NCBI GenBank assembly: GCA_026003175.1
Contig: BPGT01000001.1
Coordinates: 186,001-250,000 of the forward strand
Direction of reading: 5' to 3'
Length of the DNA: 64,000 bases
Source of the DNA: Armatimonadota bacterium
GTDB taxonomy: Bacteria; Armatimonadota; HRBIN16
A program made the position numbers and the translations under genes. The notes beneath the pieces were generated by a model, which did not search any database, was not told where the DNA came from, and was given only the letters and a program-made list of their open reading frames with translations. Shown in pieces: positions 1 to 8,446 of this stretch; position 1 is the first letter of the stretch; each line of letters starts with the position of its first letter.

Positions 1-2172
1 TATCTCACCTGCGGATTTCCATGCCTTCGTATCCCAGACGCCCGCCCAGAAGGCGTCTTTCTGTGGGTCTACGCCTGCCTTTTTCTCCACGCGCAGCACC
101 ACGTACACCTTCCATCGCCCTTTTTGAGCACTTTCAGGTAGAGCAGAGACCGGTACATGGTAAGCCCACTCATGGTGGTTGCCCGGCATCTTCACCGCCA
201 GACCATCTGACGCGAGCGGGTCACCCGAATAGATGCCCCAGCTGCCCTCGTTGGTGATGCGTGCTACCGATTCCTGGGCGTCTACGCAGCGGCGAGGGTC
301 TGCGCCCGGAATGTCGATGGGCGGGGGAGCCATGCCGGTCTTGCGCATACTCTCGGGAATAATCGGGTCAGGCTCGTCTACCGCGAACCGCTCAACGAAC
401 TTCTGTGGCGTCAGACCTCCTTCGTTTACATGCGTCATAGGCGACCAGCCTTTGGGTCCGGGACCGGTTGCTACTGCCAGCCACTCATCTGCTACCGCCT
501 TGCGCGAGAGGGGAAGGGGCCACTCTTTGCCCTTCAGCAGGCACTCGCGGCGCAGGCGCATCCAGTTTGTCAGGAAGGCGTAGCGCACCGGCAGGTGACC
601 TTGCTTGACGCGCCATAACAACTCAGGGTTGTCCTTGACCGCCTGCTCCGCCCGCTGCCACAATCGCTCCGCCTCACTCAAGGTTTCAAAGTTCAGGAAT
701 GGCGCGTTGGTGCCGGTGAAGCAGGTCATGTAGAAATCCTTCGCCGCATTGTGCATTAACTCCATATACTTCTTGATGTACGGAGCCGCCTTCCCATAAT
801 AGCCCTTCAAGAACTCCTCTATCAGCTTGCGGTCGTCCTGATATGGGTTCCACAGCAACTGAGCCAGTACCCATGCCCGTAACTCCGAAAACTCCGAACC
901 GTGAGATTGATACGCACCCTGCTCAAACAGACCTCGTACCCCGTGCTGGTGGAAGAAACGCACGTTCGGTCCCAGCACGAAATAGTTCGGGTGAGGCTGC
1001 ACATAATGCGCGAAGTTGGTGGTATAGTCCCACACATACAGACGCTGGCTCATCTTGGACCAGCCGCGTATGTCATCGGCAAACGCCTGATTGCTCGGAT
1101 GCTCTAACGGCTGCGCAAAGTTGCACTCGATGGAACACAAACGCACGATCACGTTGGGGCGAGGCTTCAGCGTCCTCGTCGGCTTGCGCGTGTATTGATA
1201 CGCTAAGGTGTCAAACGCCACATGCGGAAACTCTTTCTCCAGACGCTCGGCGATGTAGTTCACCATGTCCAGCACCGAACCCGCGTGGCTGCCCTCGCGC
1301 TCGTCTATCGCTTTGCAGTTCTCGCACTCGCACCAGCCTGCCCAGTCGTTCTGCGAGATGGAGATGATGCTCGCTTCTGGAGACTCTTGGAGCCACTGGC
1401 GTACCCGCTCCACCAGAAACTCGCGCAAATCGGGATTGGTGCAGCACAGCTGGGCATACTGGTATGTGCGCTTACCCTCCCGCAGGCTATACCACTCCGG
1501 GTGCTTTTCAAAATACTGCTCCGGCGGAACCAGCGGATAGAAGGTATGCACAAAACCCTTGTAGATGATTTTGCCACCGTGCTTCTCAGTCAAACGCGCC
1601 GAGTTGCCGTTGTAATAGTTACGCGCCGCCCAGTCGCCGTCAAAAGCGGGATACCAGAACGGCTCGCGGTATTCAAAGGCGGGTTTCTCCTCAATGTTCA
1701 GAGCAGGCAGGCGCAGGGTGCTTCTTTTCGGGATATGCGTTGCCCAGGGCGTCCACCAGCGCACGCCACACTGTGTGCTGAGGAATCGGTAGACGGCATA
1801 CAACGTCCCGCGCGGTCGCCCGCCTGCCAGCAGCAGGTAGTTGCCTTTGGTGCGGATGGTGAGTTGTTCGCCTGCGAATTCGCCCAGTTTCACTTCGGGG
1901 AAGACCGCTTCAGCGGGATGCCCCGGTCCGACGATGATACCGTTTTGCGGGATTTCGCCGGGGTGCACCTCGCGCAGCTCGAAGCGTGCTCCGGTGATTT
2001 GTTGCAGGTAGCTGGCGAGTTCTTCGGCGGCGTAGCGTTCGGTTTGGGTAGCGCCATACTGGATGAAGATGGGCAGTCGCGCTTTGCCGCCAGCAGCCAG
2101 CGTCAATTGTGACTGCGCGGCGGTTGTGCAGAGTAGCACGAACACAGGGCACATTCCTAAAGCGACTTTCAT
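1..2172 (-). CDS. DUF4838 glycoside-hydrolase-like secreted protein (C-terminus beyond window)
   Basis: The reading frame runs from ATG at 2172 to the left edge without a stop, giving 724 visible residues, so the C-terminus is missing. AGGAGG stands 7-8 nt before the ATG. Residues 1-20 form a hydrophobic signal peptide, so the protein is probably exported. Residues about 25-130 resemble the small alpha/beta domain that precedes GH20-type and alpha-glucuronidase-like barrels (GRPRGTLYAVYRFL, then GVRWWTPW). Residues about 170-480 match the DUF4838 pattern, including FEKHPEWYSL, SISQNDWAGWCECENCK and FFHQHGVRG. The family is thought to act on polysaccharides, but the substrate is unknown. A C-terminal carbohydrate-binding-like region appears to start near residue 600. 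Confidence 0.85.
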   Translation of the reverse strand, partial: MKVALGMCPVFVLLCTTAAQSQLTLAAGGKARLPIFIQYGATQTERYAAEELASYLQQITGARFELREVHPGEIPQNGIIVGPGHPAEAVFPEVKLGEFAGEQLTIRTKGNYLLLAGGRPRGTLYAVYRFLSTQCGVRWWTPWATHIPKRSTLRLPALNIEEKPAFEYREPFWYPAFDGDWAARNYYNGNSARLTEKHGGKIIYKGFVHTFYPLVPPEQYFEKHPEWYSLREGKRTYQYAQLCCTNPDLREFLVERVRQWLQESPEASIISISQNDWAGWCECENCKAIDEREGSHAGSVLDMVNYIAERLEKEFPHVAFDTLAYQYTRKPTRTLKPRPNVIVRLCSIECNFAQPLEHPSNQAFADDIRGWSKMSQRLYVWDYTTNFAHYVQPHPNYFVLGPNVRFFHQHGVRGLFEQGAYQSHGSEFSELRAWVLAQLLWNPYQDDRKLIEEFLKGYYGKAAPYIKKYMELMHNAAKDFYMTCFTGTNAPFLNFETLSEAERLWQRAEQAVKDNPELLWRVKQGHLPVRYAFLTNWMRLRRECLLKGKEWPLPLSRKAVADEWLAVATGPGPKGWSPMTHVNEGGLTPQKFVERFAVDEPDPIIPESMRKTGMAPPPIDIPGADPRRCVDAQESVARITNEGSWGIYSGDPLASDGLAVKMPGNHHEWAYHVPVSALPESAQKGRWKVYVVLRVEKKAGVDPQKDAFWAGVWDTKAWKSAGEI

Positions 2173-2488
2173 CGTTTGTCCTCCTTTATAGTCGTTCGTA
2201 GTCTTTTTCCTGGAGCAGGCTGTAATCCCGCTGTTTGGATGTTAGCAGAGCGCAGTGAAGCATCTCGCTTTTGCAACATTGAGATGCTCTGCTGTCGCTC
2301 AGCGCAACAGTATCAGCATCTCTCGCCCGAACCATCCTATCGTCATCTACACCTCGCTCCGGTACCAAAAATACTCGCATGGGTAAGCAGTTCCTGCCAG
2401 GTCTGTCGTGGTCATTGTGCCGCCCTACCAGCCTCCCCGTCTTCCTGCTTGATTTTGCGCCTATTCGTAAAAAATCCTTAACACGCCC

Positions 2489-2517
2489 TTGACAAACGCC
2501 CGGAAAGGATATAAAAT
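2489..2517 (+). promoter_or_regulatory. Sigma-70-type promoter of the prepilin gene
   Basis: A perfect -35 TTGACA (2489-2494) is followed after 17 nt by TAAAAT (2512-2517). Transcription would start near 2524, leaving a leader of about 140 nt before the prepilin ATG. Confidence 0.75.
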
Positions 2518-2527
2518 CATAGTGTAA

Positions 2528-2545
2528 CTCTTAAACGATTAAGAG
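2528..2545 (+). promoter_or_regulatory. 5'-end stem-loop of the prepilin mRNA
   Basis: CTCTTAA and TTAAGAG form a perfect 7-bp stem around an ACGA loop, only a few nucleotides after the predicted start of transcription. Such 5' hairpins can protect abundant mRNAs from decay. That role is inferred here. Confidence 0.5.
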
Positions 2546-2666
2546 AACGCTGCCTAAAAAGTACTGACGGAGGTATCAAGGCACTTTGCTGCCTGATATA
2601 ACGCGCTGTCTACCATCCGTACGGCGCTATATAAACCATCATCACTCTACAAGGAGGGTGCATTAC

Positions 2667-3491
2667 ATGAACCGCAAAGCGTTTACGCTGATCGAGCTGC
2701 TGGTGGTGATAGCGATTATCGCCATTCTCGCAGCGATCCTCTTCCCCGTCTTCTCGCAGGCGCGTGAGAAAGCGCGGGGTGCAACCTGCCTCAGCAACCT
2801 GAAGCAGATTGGTCTCGGCGTCATGATGTATGTCCAGGACTATGACGAGACCTTCCCCATGTCGCAGTACGGCGGCGGTAGCACCGGCGTGCCGCAGCAG
2901 GCGTGGTACAGCGTGATCTGGCCCTACGTCAAGAACGGTGACCGCTACCGCGATGCTCAAGGGGTAGAGTACAGCTGGGGCACTCATGGTATCTACGCCT
3001 GTCCGTCCTTCCCTGACCGGAATCAGAGCGGTAAGTACGGCTGCCACTATGACGTATTTGCCGACTTTTGGAACTGGCCTGTTGGTGGTACCGACGCGCG
3101 CCACCGGGTAACCCCCATTTCCGCACTGGAGACCCCTGCGGAGAAGGTGATGATTACCGAGAAGGGTGTCAATGACGCCTTCTGGGGCTGGGTGTACTTC
3201 GGCACCTGGGAGTGGGACTGGGTGGACTGGATCGGCAACCCGCCACAGAGAGATGGTGCCGAACGTGCTCTGCAGCGTGACTGCGACCTGGTGAACGATG
3301 GCGATGGCAACGCCACCTGGGCTGGATGCGGTATGATGCCGCGCTATCGCCACACGGGTACCGCCAACGTGGTGTTCTTCGACGGGCATGCCAAAGCCAT
3401 GGGACGCGGACAGATCCTGTGGTACAGGAACATCTACGTGCCTGTGGGCTTGCCGGCACAGTGGCACTCTGAGGGCTGGTATCCATACTAG
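2667..3491 (+). CDS. Type IV pilin / pseudopilin-like protein with H-x9-DG C-terminal signature
   Basis: The 274-residue protein opens with [20 protein letters not shown], a type III prepilin leader with cleavage after the short basic stretch, the conserved Glu at +5, and a hydrophobic helix. The globular part ends with [15 protein letters not shown], the H-x9-DG signature typical of the many pseudopilin-like surface proteins of Planctomycetota and Armatimonadota. The ATG at 2667 is preferred over in-frame starts further upstream because of the GGAGGG at 2652-2658 and the prepilin N-terminus. It has its own promoter. Function beyond a PilD-type-processed, surface-exposed filament or matrix protein cannot be told. 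Confidence 0.9.
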   Translation: MNRKAFTLIELLVVIAIIAILAAILFPVFSQAREKARGATCLSNLKQIGLGVMMYVQDYDETFPMSQYGGGSTGVPQQAWYSVIWPYVKNGDRYRDAQGVEYSWGTHGIYACPSFPDRNQSGKYGCHYDVFADFWNWPVGGTDARHRVTPISALETPAEKVMITEKGVNDAFWGWVYFGTWEWDWVDWIGNPPQRDGAERALQRDCDLVNDGDGNATWAGCGMMPRYRHTGTANVVFFDGHAKAMGRGQILWYRNIYVPVGLPAQWHSEGWYPY

Positions 3492-3519
3492 TATAGCGTG
3501 GTTACCAAGCCGATAATTA

Positions 3520-3546
3520 GGGACGGGGCTGACTTTGCCCCGTCCC
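3520..3546 (+). terminator. GC-rich stem-loop after the prepilin gene
   Basis: GGGACGGGGC (3520-3529) pairs perfectly with GCCCCGTCCC (3537-3546) around a TGACTTT loop. It lies 28 nt after the prepilin stop and 26 nt before the next start. No strong T-run follows, so it may only partly terminate and lower expression of the downstream gene. Confidence 0.6.
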
Positions 3547-3572
3547 CTTATCTGCAGGAGGAGAGATGCAGG

Positions 3573-3821
3573 ATGGAGAACAACAAGAAGGTGCTCATTG
3601 CGGTGGTACTCATTATCCTCGCGGTGCTGGTATTCGCATTCCAGTATCAACGGACGAAGGAGCCGCCGCCTAAGAAAGTGACAGCCGAGGACATCAAAGC
3701 GGAGATTCAGCGCATCCAGAACGACCCACGTATGCCCCCACAAGCGAAGGCGATTGCCATCAACCAGCTTCTACAATATCACCCCGAGGTAGCGAAAGAA
3801 CTGCAACAGCAGGGGAAGTAG
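3573..3821 (+). CDS. Small single-pass membrane protein (82 aa)
   Basis: Residues 1-5 are polar and residues 6-23 form one transmembrane helix (VLIAVVLIILAVLVFAF). A 55-residue charged helical tail follows, ending ...HPEVAKELQQQGK. The ATG at 3573 follows AGGAGGAGAG by 8 nt. It sits downstream of the prepilin gene, separated by a stem-loop, so it is probably co-transcribed at a lower level. I do not recognise a family. A pilus- or secretion-associated anchor is possible from position only. Confidence 0.75.
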   Translation: MENNKKVLIAVVLIILAVLVFAFQYQRTKEPPPKKVTAEDIKAEIQRIQNDPRMPPQAKAIAINQLLQYHPEVAKELQQQGK

Positions 3822-3834
3822 GTGCCATCCACCA

Positions 3835-3869
3835 ACACGGGGCTTGCAAGCGCAAGCCCCGTGTGTTTT
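3835..3869 (+). terminator. Rho-independent terminator
   Basis: A 12-bp stem (ACACGGGGCTTG with CAAGCCCCGTGT), a CAAGCG loop and then GTTTT follow the stop at 3821. It closes the prepilin transcription unit. Confidence 0.85.
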
Positions 3870-3893
3870 CACCCCGCGGGAGGTGAGCTTCTC

Positions 3894-4412
3894 TCAAAAC
3901 TGCCCTCTCCACCGGTTCCACCACCAACGCCGTTTTGCTATGTGAGACCATGCTCGTAGCTTGCGCTGTTGCTCCGGGCTCAGATGAAACGCTTTAGCCA
4001 TCTTGCCTGCCCGGTACGCTCGCCACATCTGCCAGCGGTGCCAACGCCACGCCCACAGCTTGCGCATCTTCTCGCGCTGCTCGGGAGTGAGCACCGACCC
4101 GATTTGCTGCCTGGTGTTCCGACGCAGATCCAGCAACTGCTTGTGCTTCTGCTCCGGCGTTAATGTGCTATCCGCGCGGATTTTGCGCGCCTGTTCTCGG
4201 GCGTTGCTCATGATGTCCCGGATCTTCGCCTTTTGCTCGTCGCTCAGCTGCAACCACCTGGCCAGGGCGTTCCAGCGGTGCAGGCGGCGTTGCGCCAGCA
4301 CTCCCGCGCCCGGTTTGGCGCCTTTGCCAGCACCCTGCGCCAGTACAGGCTGGCTACACCATATCGCCACAACACCGATCAACGTCCACAGCACAAAGAC
4401 TGTTTTCCGCAT
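3894..4412 (-). CDS. Spy/CpxP-like periplasmic protein with LTPEQ motifs
   Basis: The protein has 172 residues. A signal peptide (residues 1-25, ending VLAQ) is followed by an all-helical, very basic and Trp-rich body. It carries LSDEQKAKI, LTPEQKHKQLL, LTPEQREKM and LSPEQQRKL, the LTxxQ repeats of the Spy/CpxP family, whose members act as periplasmic chaperones or metal- and stress-linked adaptors. The start at 4412 follows AGGAGG by 8 nt. A second family member lies at 33696-34199. The gene converges on the terminator at 3835-3869. The exact partner is unknown. Confidence 0.8.
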   Translation of the reverse strand: MRKTVFVLWTLIGVVAIWCSQPVLAQGAGKGAKPGAGVLAQRRLHRWNALARWLQLSDEQKAKIRDIMSNAREQARKIRADSTLTPEQKHKQLLDLRRNTRQQIGSVLTPEQREKMRKLWAWRWHRWQMWRAYRAGKMAKAFHLSPEQQRKLRAWSHIAKRRWWWNRWRGQF

Positions 4413-4537
4413 CGCTCATCCCTCCTGTTTTCTACTCTACCCGTGCTTATAGACGTTGCGATGGCGAAAGGGTTCAAACGCAGGAGCCTCTCTGCCCGGA
4501 AGCGAACTCTTTCGTAGAACCGTTCAGGAGGCGGTAA

Positions 4538-5437
4538 GTGGCAACCTGGTACGTGTGGACAATGGACGACGCAGGCGCAGGCGATAACCAGATGGTAGAG
4601 GCGATGCGCCAGACGTGTGCTTTTCTGGAAGCGCGAGGCATAAGGTTAACCCTGTTTGTCGTGCCCAAACCGGGTGGGCAACCGATGAGCGAGCAGTGGA
4701 TCCACGCACTGTGCGAGGTGCGGGATGCGGGACACGACCTGCAGCTACACGGTCTGACGCACGAAGACTGCTTTGAGTTCGGTCCCCCCAACTGGCCCGC
4801 GACAGATATATCGCCTTCGTTCATGGAAGAATTTGAACGCCGGCGCGAGGAGCTGATGCCCCGCTATACCCTGCCCAATCTGCGACGGCGCATCGAGGAG
4901 GGGATAGGTATTTTTGAGGAGCGACTGGGCGTGCATCCCTCTATCTTTCGCGCACCATGTGGCGCAATGTCCAAGCCGATGTTCGAAGCTTTACATCAGG
5001 TGGGCATTCGCTACGAAACGGGCACGTTCATCAGCGGTACCGGGTATGAGCATCTGCCCCATCGCAGCGGAATGATTGCCCAGAAGTGGGTGAGCGGTTT
5101 TCCCCGCACCCCCTTCCGCTGGTACAGCGACGTGATAGAGATACCCATCCTGAACGAGTACACCTGGCGCGGCGCGTGGCAGAGGGAACAGGAGTTTCTC
5201 GCGCTGGCGAGGGAGGACGTGAGCCGTATCGCGCAGGAGAGCGAAGTGGCGGTGCTGTTAACGCATACGCACGGTGTAGGCGATAACCTCGATTACGCCT
5301 TTCGACTGATGGATGCGGTGATAGAGCATGTACGTTCCCACGGGCTGGGCGATTTCGCCACGCTGGGCGAGCTGGCAGCGGATGGCACAATAGAACAAGC
5401 GATGCGAGGGACGGGACCGGATATCCTGAGCGTATAG
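4538..5437 (+). CDS. Polysaccharide deacetylase-like protein (NodB-fold, DUF2334-type)
   Basis: The 299-residue soluble protein fits the deacetylase barrel: TMDDAGAGDN at residues 9-18 in the position of the metal-binding Asp motif, then DAGHDLQLHGLTHED (about 64-78) with the His-x-x-x-His motif, and FRAPCGAMSKPMFEALHQVG (about 138-157) as the RxPxG motif. No signal peptide is visible, so it probably acts on a cytoplasmic or precursor sugar. GTG at 4538 is chosen because AGGAGG lies 6 nt upstream. An 8-nt gap to the aminotransferase gene suggests one operon for making or modifying an amino sugar. Confidence 0.85.
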   Translation: MATWYVWTMDDAGAGDNQMVEAMRQTCAFLEARGIRLTLFVVPKPGGQPMSEQWIHALCEVRDAGHDLQLHGLTHEDCFEFGPPNWPATDISPSFMEEFERRREELMPRYTLPNLRRRIEEGIGIFEERLGVHPSIFRAPCGAMSKPMFEALHQVGIRYETGTFISGTGYEHLPHRSGMIAQKWVSGFPRTPFRWYSDVIEIPILNEYTWRGAWQREQEFLALAREDVSRIAQESEVAVLLTHTHGVGDNLDYAFRLMDAVIEHVRSHGLGDFATLGELAADGTIEQAMRGTGPDILSV

Positions 5438-5445
5438 GAGGCAAT

Positions 5446-6639
5446 ATGATGTATCGCATTGGCGAAGAAGAAGTGGAGGAAGTACGCAAGGTGCTGCTCA
5501 GTGGGCTCCTGTTCCGCGTGGGTGAGGGAGTAGAGGGGCACCTGCATGAGGTAGACCGGTTTGAGCGCGAGTGGGCACAGACCATCGGCACGGAGTATGC
5601 GCTATGCATGGCAGGGGGCGGCACTGCTGCGCTCATTTGCGGGCTGGTAGGCATGGGTATCGGGCCGGGCGACGAGGTGATCGTGCCCGGCTACACCTGG
5701 ATGGCGACCGCCACCAGCGTACTGGCGGTAGGGGCGATACCGGTTATCGCCGAGGTGGACGAGACGCTCGCCATAGACCCCGAGGATGTGCGTCGTAAAA
5801 TCACGCCGAACACGCGGGCAATCATCCCTGTTCACATGGTAGGACGGCCTGCCAACCTTCAGGCGTTACTGGACATCGCTCACGAGCACGGCTTGATGGT
5901 GCTGGAAGACTGTTGCCAGGCGGACGGTGGCAGCTACCGAGGCAAGCGGTTGGGCAGCTGGGGTGACGCGGGCGCATTCAGCTTCAACTACTTCAAGATT
6001 ATCTCCTGTGGAGAAGGCGGCGCGTTGACCACAAACAACCGCACCCTGTACGAACGCGCCCTGGTGTTCCACGACGGCGGAGCAGCGTTCCGCCCCTACG
6101 CCAAAGATCTGGGCATTCCTATTTTCGTCGGCATCCAGCTGCGCGCGGACGAAGTGATGGGGGCGATATTGCGCGTGCAGTTGCGCCGGCTGGACGGCAT
6201 CCTGAACGACCTGCGCCGCATCCGCAAACGGTTCGAGCAAGAGCTGTCGGATGTGCCGGGCTTGCGCATCGCACCTAACAACGACCCTGCAGGGGACTGC
6301 GGTGTGGTGGTGGCTTTCCAGTTTGACTCGGAGGCGGATGCGCGGGCATTTGCCCAACAGGCAGGTGGCTGGCTGCCTATCGACAGCGGCAAGCACGTCT
6401 ATTCCAACTGGGAGCCTCTGTTGCAGAAGCGTATCATGCACCATCCTGACATGAACCCCTTCAACCACCCGCGCAATCAGGGATTGCGCGCCGAGTACAC
6501 GCCAGACATGTGCCCGCGCACGCTGGATGTTCTCGCACGTACGGTGTTTATCTCTCTTCATCCTGACTGGAGCGAGGACGCGGTGACGAAGCGCATCGAG
6601 ACGTGTCGGAAGGCGGTGAGGGAGGCGGTAGCACAGTGA
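5446..6639 (+). CDS. DegT/DnrJ/EryC1/StrS family aminotransferase
   Basis: The 397-residue PLP enzyme carries the family landmarks. GGGTAALICGL near residue 60 binds the cofactor phosphate. PGYTWMATATSV and VLEDCCQADGG (near 155) follow. FSFNYFKIISCGEGGALTT (near 180) contains the Schiff-base Lys. These enzymes transfer amino groups to keto-sugars for surface glycans or secondary metabolites. A ribosome binding site AGGAGG precedes a double ATG, and the first is used here. It lies between a deacetylase and a small membrane protein, so a sugar-modification operon is likely. The sugar is unknown. Confidence 0.9.
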   Translation: MMYRIGEEEVEEVRKVLLSGLLFRVGEGVEGHLHEVDRFEREWAQTIGTEYALCMAGGGTAALICGLVGMGIGPGDEVIVPGYTWMATATSVLAVGAIPVIAEVDETLAIDPEDVRRKITPNTRAIIPVHMVGRPANLQALLDIAHEHGLMVLEDCCQADGGSYRGKRLGSWGDAGAFSFNYFKIISCGEGGALTTNNRTLYERALVFHDGGAAFRPYAKDLGIPIFVGIQLRADEVMGAILRVQLRRLDGILNDLRRIRKRFEQELSDVPGLRIAPNNDPAGDCGVVVAFQFDSEADARAFAQQAGGWLPIDSGKHVYSNWEPLLQKRIMHHPDMNPFNHPRNQGLRAEYTPDMCPRTLDVLARTVFISLHPDWSEDAVTKRIETCRKAVREAVAQ

Positions 6640-6815
6640 CCCCGGCGACGTGGTGGGCGATTGCGTTTATCGCCGCGTGTGTGGTGCTGATCGTATGGGT
6701 ACGGGTAAAATATCCTTTGCCGGACCCTGCCAGGAGTCGTCGCCCTGCGCGCCGTCGCACCTCGTCTCGTCGCCAGCGCACCGCCAGGCTCTCTTCCAAG
6801 GCACGAGGACGTTAA
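6636..6815 (+). CDS. Small membrane protein with basic tail (59 aa)
   Basis: GTG at 6636 overlaps the TGA of the aminotransferase (GTGA), which suggests translational coupling. The protein has one transmembrane helix (about residues 5-22, WWAIAFIAACVVLIVWVRV) followed by an Arg/Ser-rich tail (RSRRPARRRTSSRRQR). No family is recognised. A start at GTG 6603 would add 11 glycine-rich residues and is less likely. Confidence 0.55.
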   Translation: MTPATWWAIAFIAACVVLIVWVRVKYPLPDPARSRRPARRRTSSRRQRTARLSSKARGR

Positions 6816-6868
6816 TGGTGTCCCGTCAAAGCAGGGGGTTATTACAGCAAACATCTTATCGGAGGAGA

Positions 6869-6930
6869 GATTGCTTCAGCACTTCGTGCTTCGCCGTGAC
6901 ACCAGGCAGCCTCCATCGTGTCACTGCGAG
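6869..6930. repeat. REP-like palindromic intergenic repeat
   Basis: GATTGCTTCAGCACTTCGTG starts here and recurs at 59349, and the partner arm (GTGTCACTGCGAGG) corresponds to TGTCATTGCGAGG at 59386-59398. Both copies lie between genes. The arrangement is that of the widespread GATTGCTTC...TCATTGCGAGG intergenic repeats. Confidence 0.65.
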
Positions 6931-7029
6931 GGGCGTCTGGAACATCGCGTTGAACACACCCTGAGTGGAAGAGTCACTCAATCTATGTTATACTGTAGAG
7001 TGAGTGGCTTAAGTAGTAAGGAGGAGCCT

Positions 7030-7968
7030 ATGGGCTATACCAACTTCGACCAGATTCTCGAAGACGCTGCACGGCTAAAGCGCAATAAGGTGGCTGTAGC
7101 CTGTGCACACGAGCAGTCGGTAATGGAGGCGCTGCGCTTGGCACAAAATGCCAGTCTGGCGCAGCCTCTTTTTATAGGTGACGCCGAACGCATCTATGCT
7201 ATTGCACACGACCTGGAATACGCCATCACCCCCGATATGGTACTGGATGAGCCCGACGACATCGCGGCGGCGCGACGGGCGGTACAGATGGTGCGGGAGG
7301 GCGAGTGCGACGTACTGATGAAAGGACAAATCCACACCGCAGACCTGCTGCGTGCCATCCTGGACCGTGAAGCAGGCTTGCGCACCGGTCGCATCATGAG
7401 CCATGTGTTCATCCTGGAGCTGAAAGACCGCTTGCTGATGGTCACCGACGGCGCGATGAACATCAAGCCCGACCTGATGCAGAAAGCGCAGATTATCTGC
7501 AACGCGGTGTTCGTGGCTCAGGGACTGGGCATTCGCCGACCGAAAGTAGCTGTGCTGGCTGCGGTGGAGACCGTCAATCCCGACGTGCCATCCACCATCG
7601 ACGCTGCCATCCTCTCCAAAATGGCGGAACGCAACCAGATACCGGATTGTATCGTGGATGGGCCCTTCCAGATGGACAACATCCTGTCCGAGGAAGCGGC
7701 GCGGATGAAGAGGCTGAACAGCCCCGTAGCAGGCAACGCGGACATCGTGCTGGTTCCTGATATCGAGGCGGGTAACGCGCTGGTAAAGATGTTCGCGCAT
7801 GCCAGCAGCGGGCGGGTGGCCGGTATTCTGGTAGGGGCATCTGCGCCGGTGGTGTTGACCAGTCGTGCCGACACGGCGGAGTCTAAGATGTTGTCGATTG
7901 CGGTTGCCGCTATTCTGGCGAACCCGCCGCGCCGAGCGCGAATTAGATTGGGTACGGTGTCGGTGTAA
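7030..7968 (+). CDS. ptb: Phosphate butyryltransferase / phosphate acyltransferase (PTA_PTB family)
   Basis: The 312-residue protein aligns in order with phosphotransbutyrylases: VAVACAHEQSVMEAL (about 20-34), GECDVLMKGQIHTADLLRAIL (about 95-115), LLMVTDGAMNIKPDL (about 140-154), VDGPFQMDNILSEEAA (about 213-228) and VLVPDIEAGNALVKMF (about 247-262). It interconverts acyl-CoA and acyl-phosphate, usually with a butyrate kinase, which is not in this window. ATG at 7030 follows AAGGAGGAG. A possible -10 TATACT lies at 6989-6994 with a poor -35. Acetyl versus butyryl specificity cannot be decided. Confidence 0.85.
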   Translation: MGYTNFDQILEDAARLKRNKVAVACAHEQSVMEALRLAQNASLAQPLFIGDAERIYAIAHDLEYAITPDMVLDEPDDIAAARRAVQMVREGECDVLMKGQIHTADLLRAILDREAGLRTGRIMSHVFILELKDRLLMVTDGAMNIKPDLMQKAQIICNAVFVAQGLGIRRPKVAVLAAVETVNPDVPSTIDAAILSKMAERNQIPDCIVDGPFQMDNILSEEAARMKRLNSPVAGNADIVLVPDIEAGNALVKMFAHASSGRVAGILVGASAPVVLTSRADTAESKMLSIAVAAILANPPRRARIRLGTVSV

Positions 7969-8104
7969 GCGGAGCGTATACGGGGAGGGCGAGGCTCCTG
8001 CCGAGCTGTTGATGTCACACAGCCCTTTGAACTTTCCCCCTTTCCCTATAAGGGAAGGGGATGGGATTGGTCTGGCGCAGGGGAGGGCATCCCCGCTCCG
8101 CAGC
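7969..8104. repeat. Intergenic repeats after ptb
   Basis: The segment 7984-8007 is a copy of the dispersed GGCTCGGCAGGAGCCTCGCC family in reverse orientation (GAGGCTCCTGCCGAGC). Positions 8033-8060 hold CCCTTTCCCTATAAGGGAAG, a half copy of the hairpin found in the MITE-like elements at 55404-55784 and at 11805-11827. The rest up to the RHS relic shows no gene. Confidence 0.6.
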
Positions 8105-8329
8105 TCACAAGGACACATGGGATACGGAGGAAAAACTTTTTACAAAATTGACAAATGACAGGATACTAGACAGTGGAACGATATTTCGACGTACCAACGA
8201 GATGCCCTGCAAGTACAGCGCACTGGTCGCCCAGCTGCCGTCCTCCAGCGGCTTCTGCTGCTCTACCAACTCGCCCGCTCCGCACGCCACACCACACGGA
8301 TACCGCGTCAGGTCCTTTTCGGACCACTA
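8105..8329 (-). pseudogene. RHS-repeat core relic
   Basis: The minus-strand frame reads LTRYPCGVACGAGELVEQQK, then GSWATSALYLQGISLVRRNI, the usual 'R-Y-L-Y-D-G-x-E-L-V-x-E ... Y-x-x-G-x-x-L-v-R-R' run of an RHS core repeat. It is bounded upstream by an in-frame TAG near 8327 and degenerates after RRNI into unrelated sequence ending at TGA 8105. In an intact Rhs protein the next segment would be HHFDPLGTAG, which is present in the fragment at 9982-10569. It is a decayed piece of the same gene family, at the distal end of the cassette array. Confidence 0.6.
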
Positions 8330-8446
8330 CCCTTTCTCCCTACAGGGTTTACTATCACTCCTGTTGCTTAAGCACTTTTTACGAGGTGGCTTCTGGTAGC
8401 GCAGAAAGGTGAGCAGCACCCGCCTTCCCTCTTCGGGCACGTTTTG

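Larger units (their letters stand above)
2173..2666. other. Intergenic region: REP-like repeat, then the prepilin promoter and leader
   Basis: This 494-bp gap separates divergent genes. Around 2250-2335 lies a degenerate palindromic repeat of the GAGATGCTTCGCT...GCTCAGC type, also seen near 48090 and 51061. The segment 2340-2488 shows nothing recognisable. The right part holds the promoter at 2489-2517 and a hairpin at 2528-2545. A GGAGGG ribosome binding site sits 8 nt before the prepilin ATG at 2667. Confidence 0.6.

Noticed and set aside
1222-2112. Open 296-codon frame on the plus strand
   Set aside because: It is antisense to the DUF4838 gene, whose frame is continuous to the window edge and has a ribosome binding site, signal peptide and family motifs.
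2610-3743. Open 377-codon frame on the minus strand
   Set aside because: Antisense to the prepilin and the small membrane protein. Composition (His/Val/Arg-rich) is that of a shadow frame.
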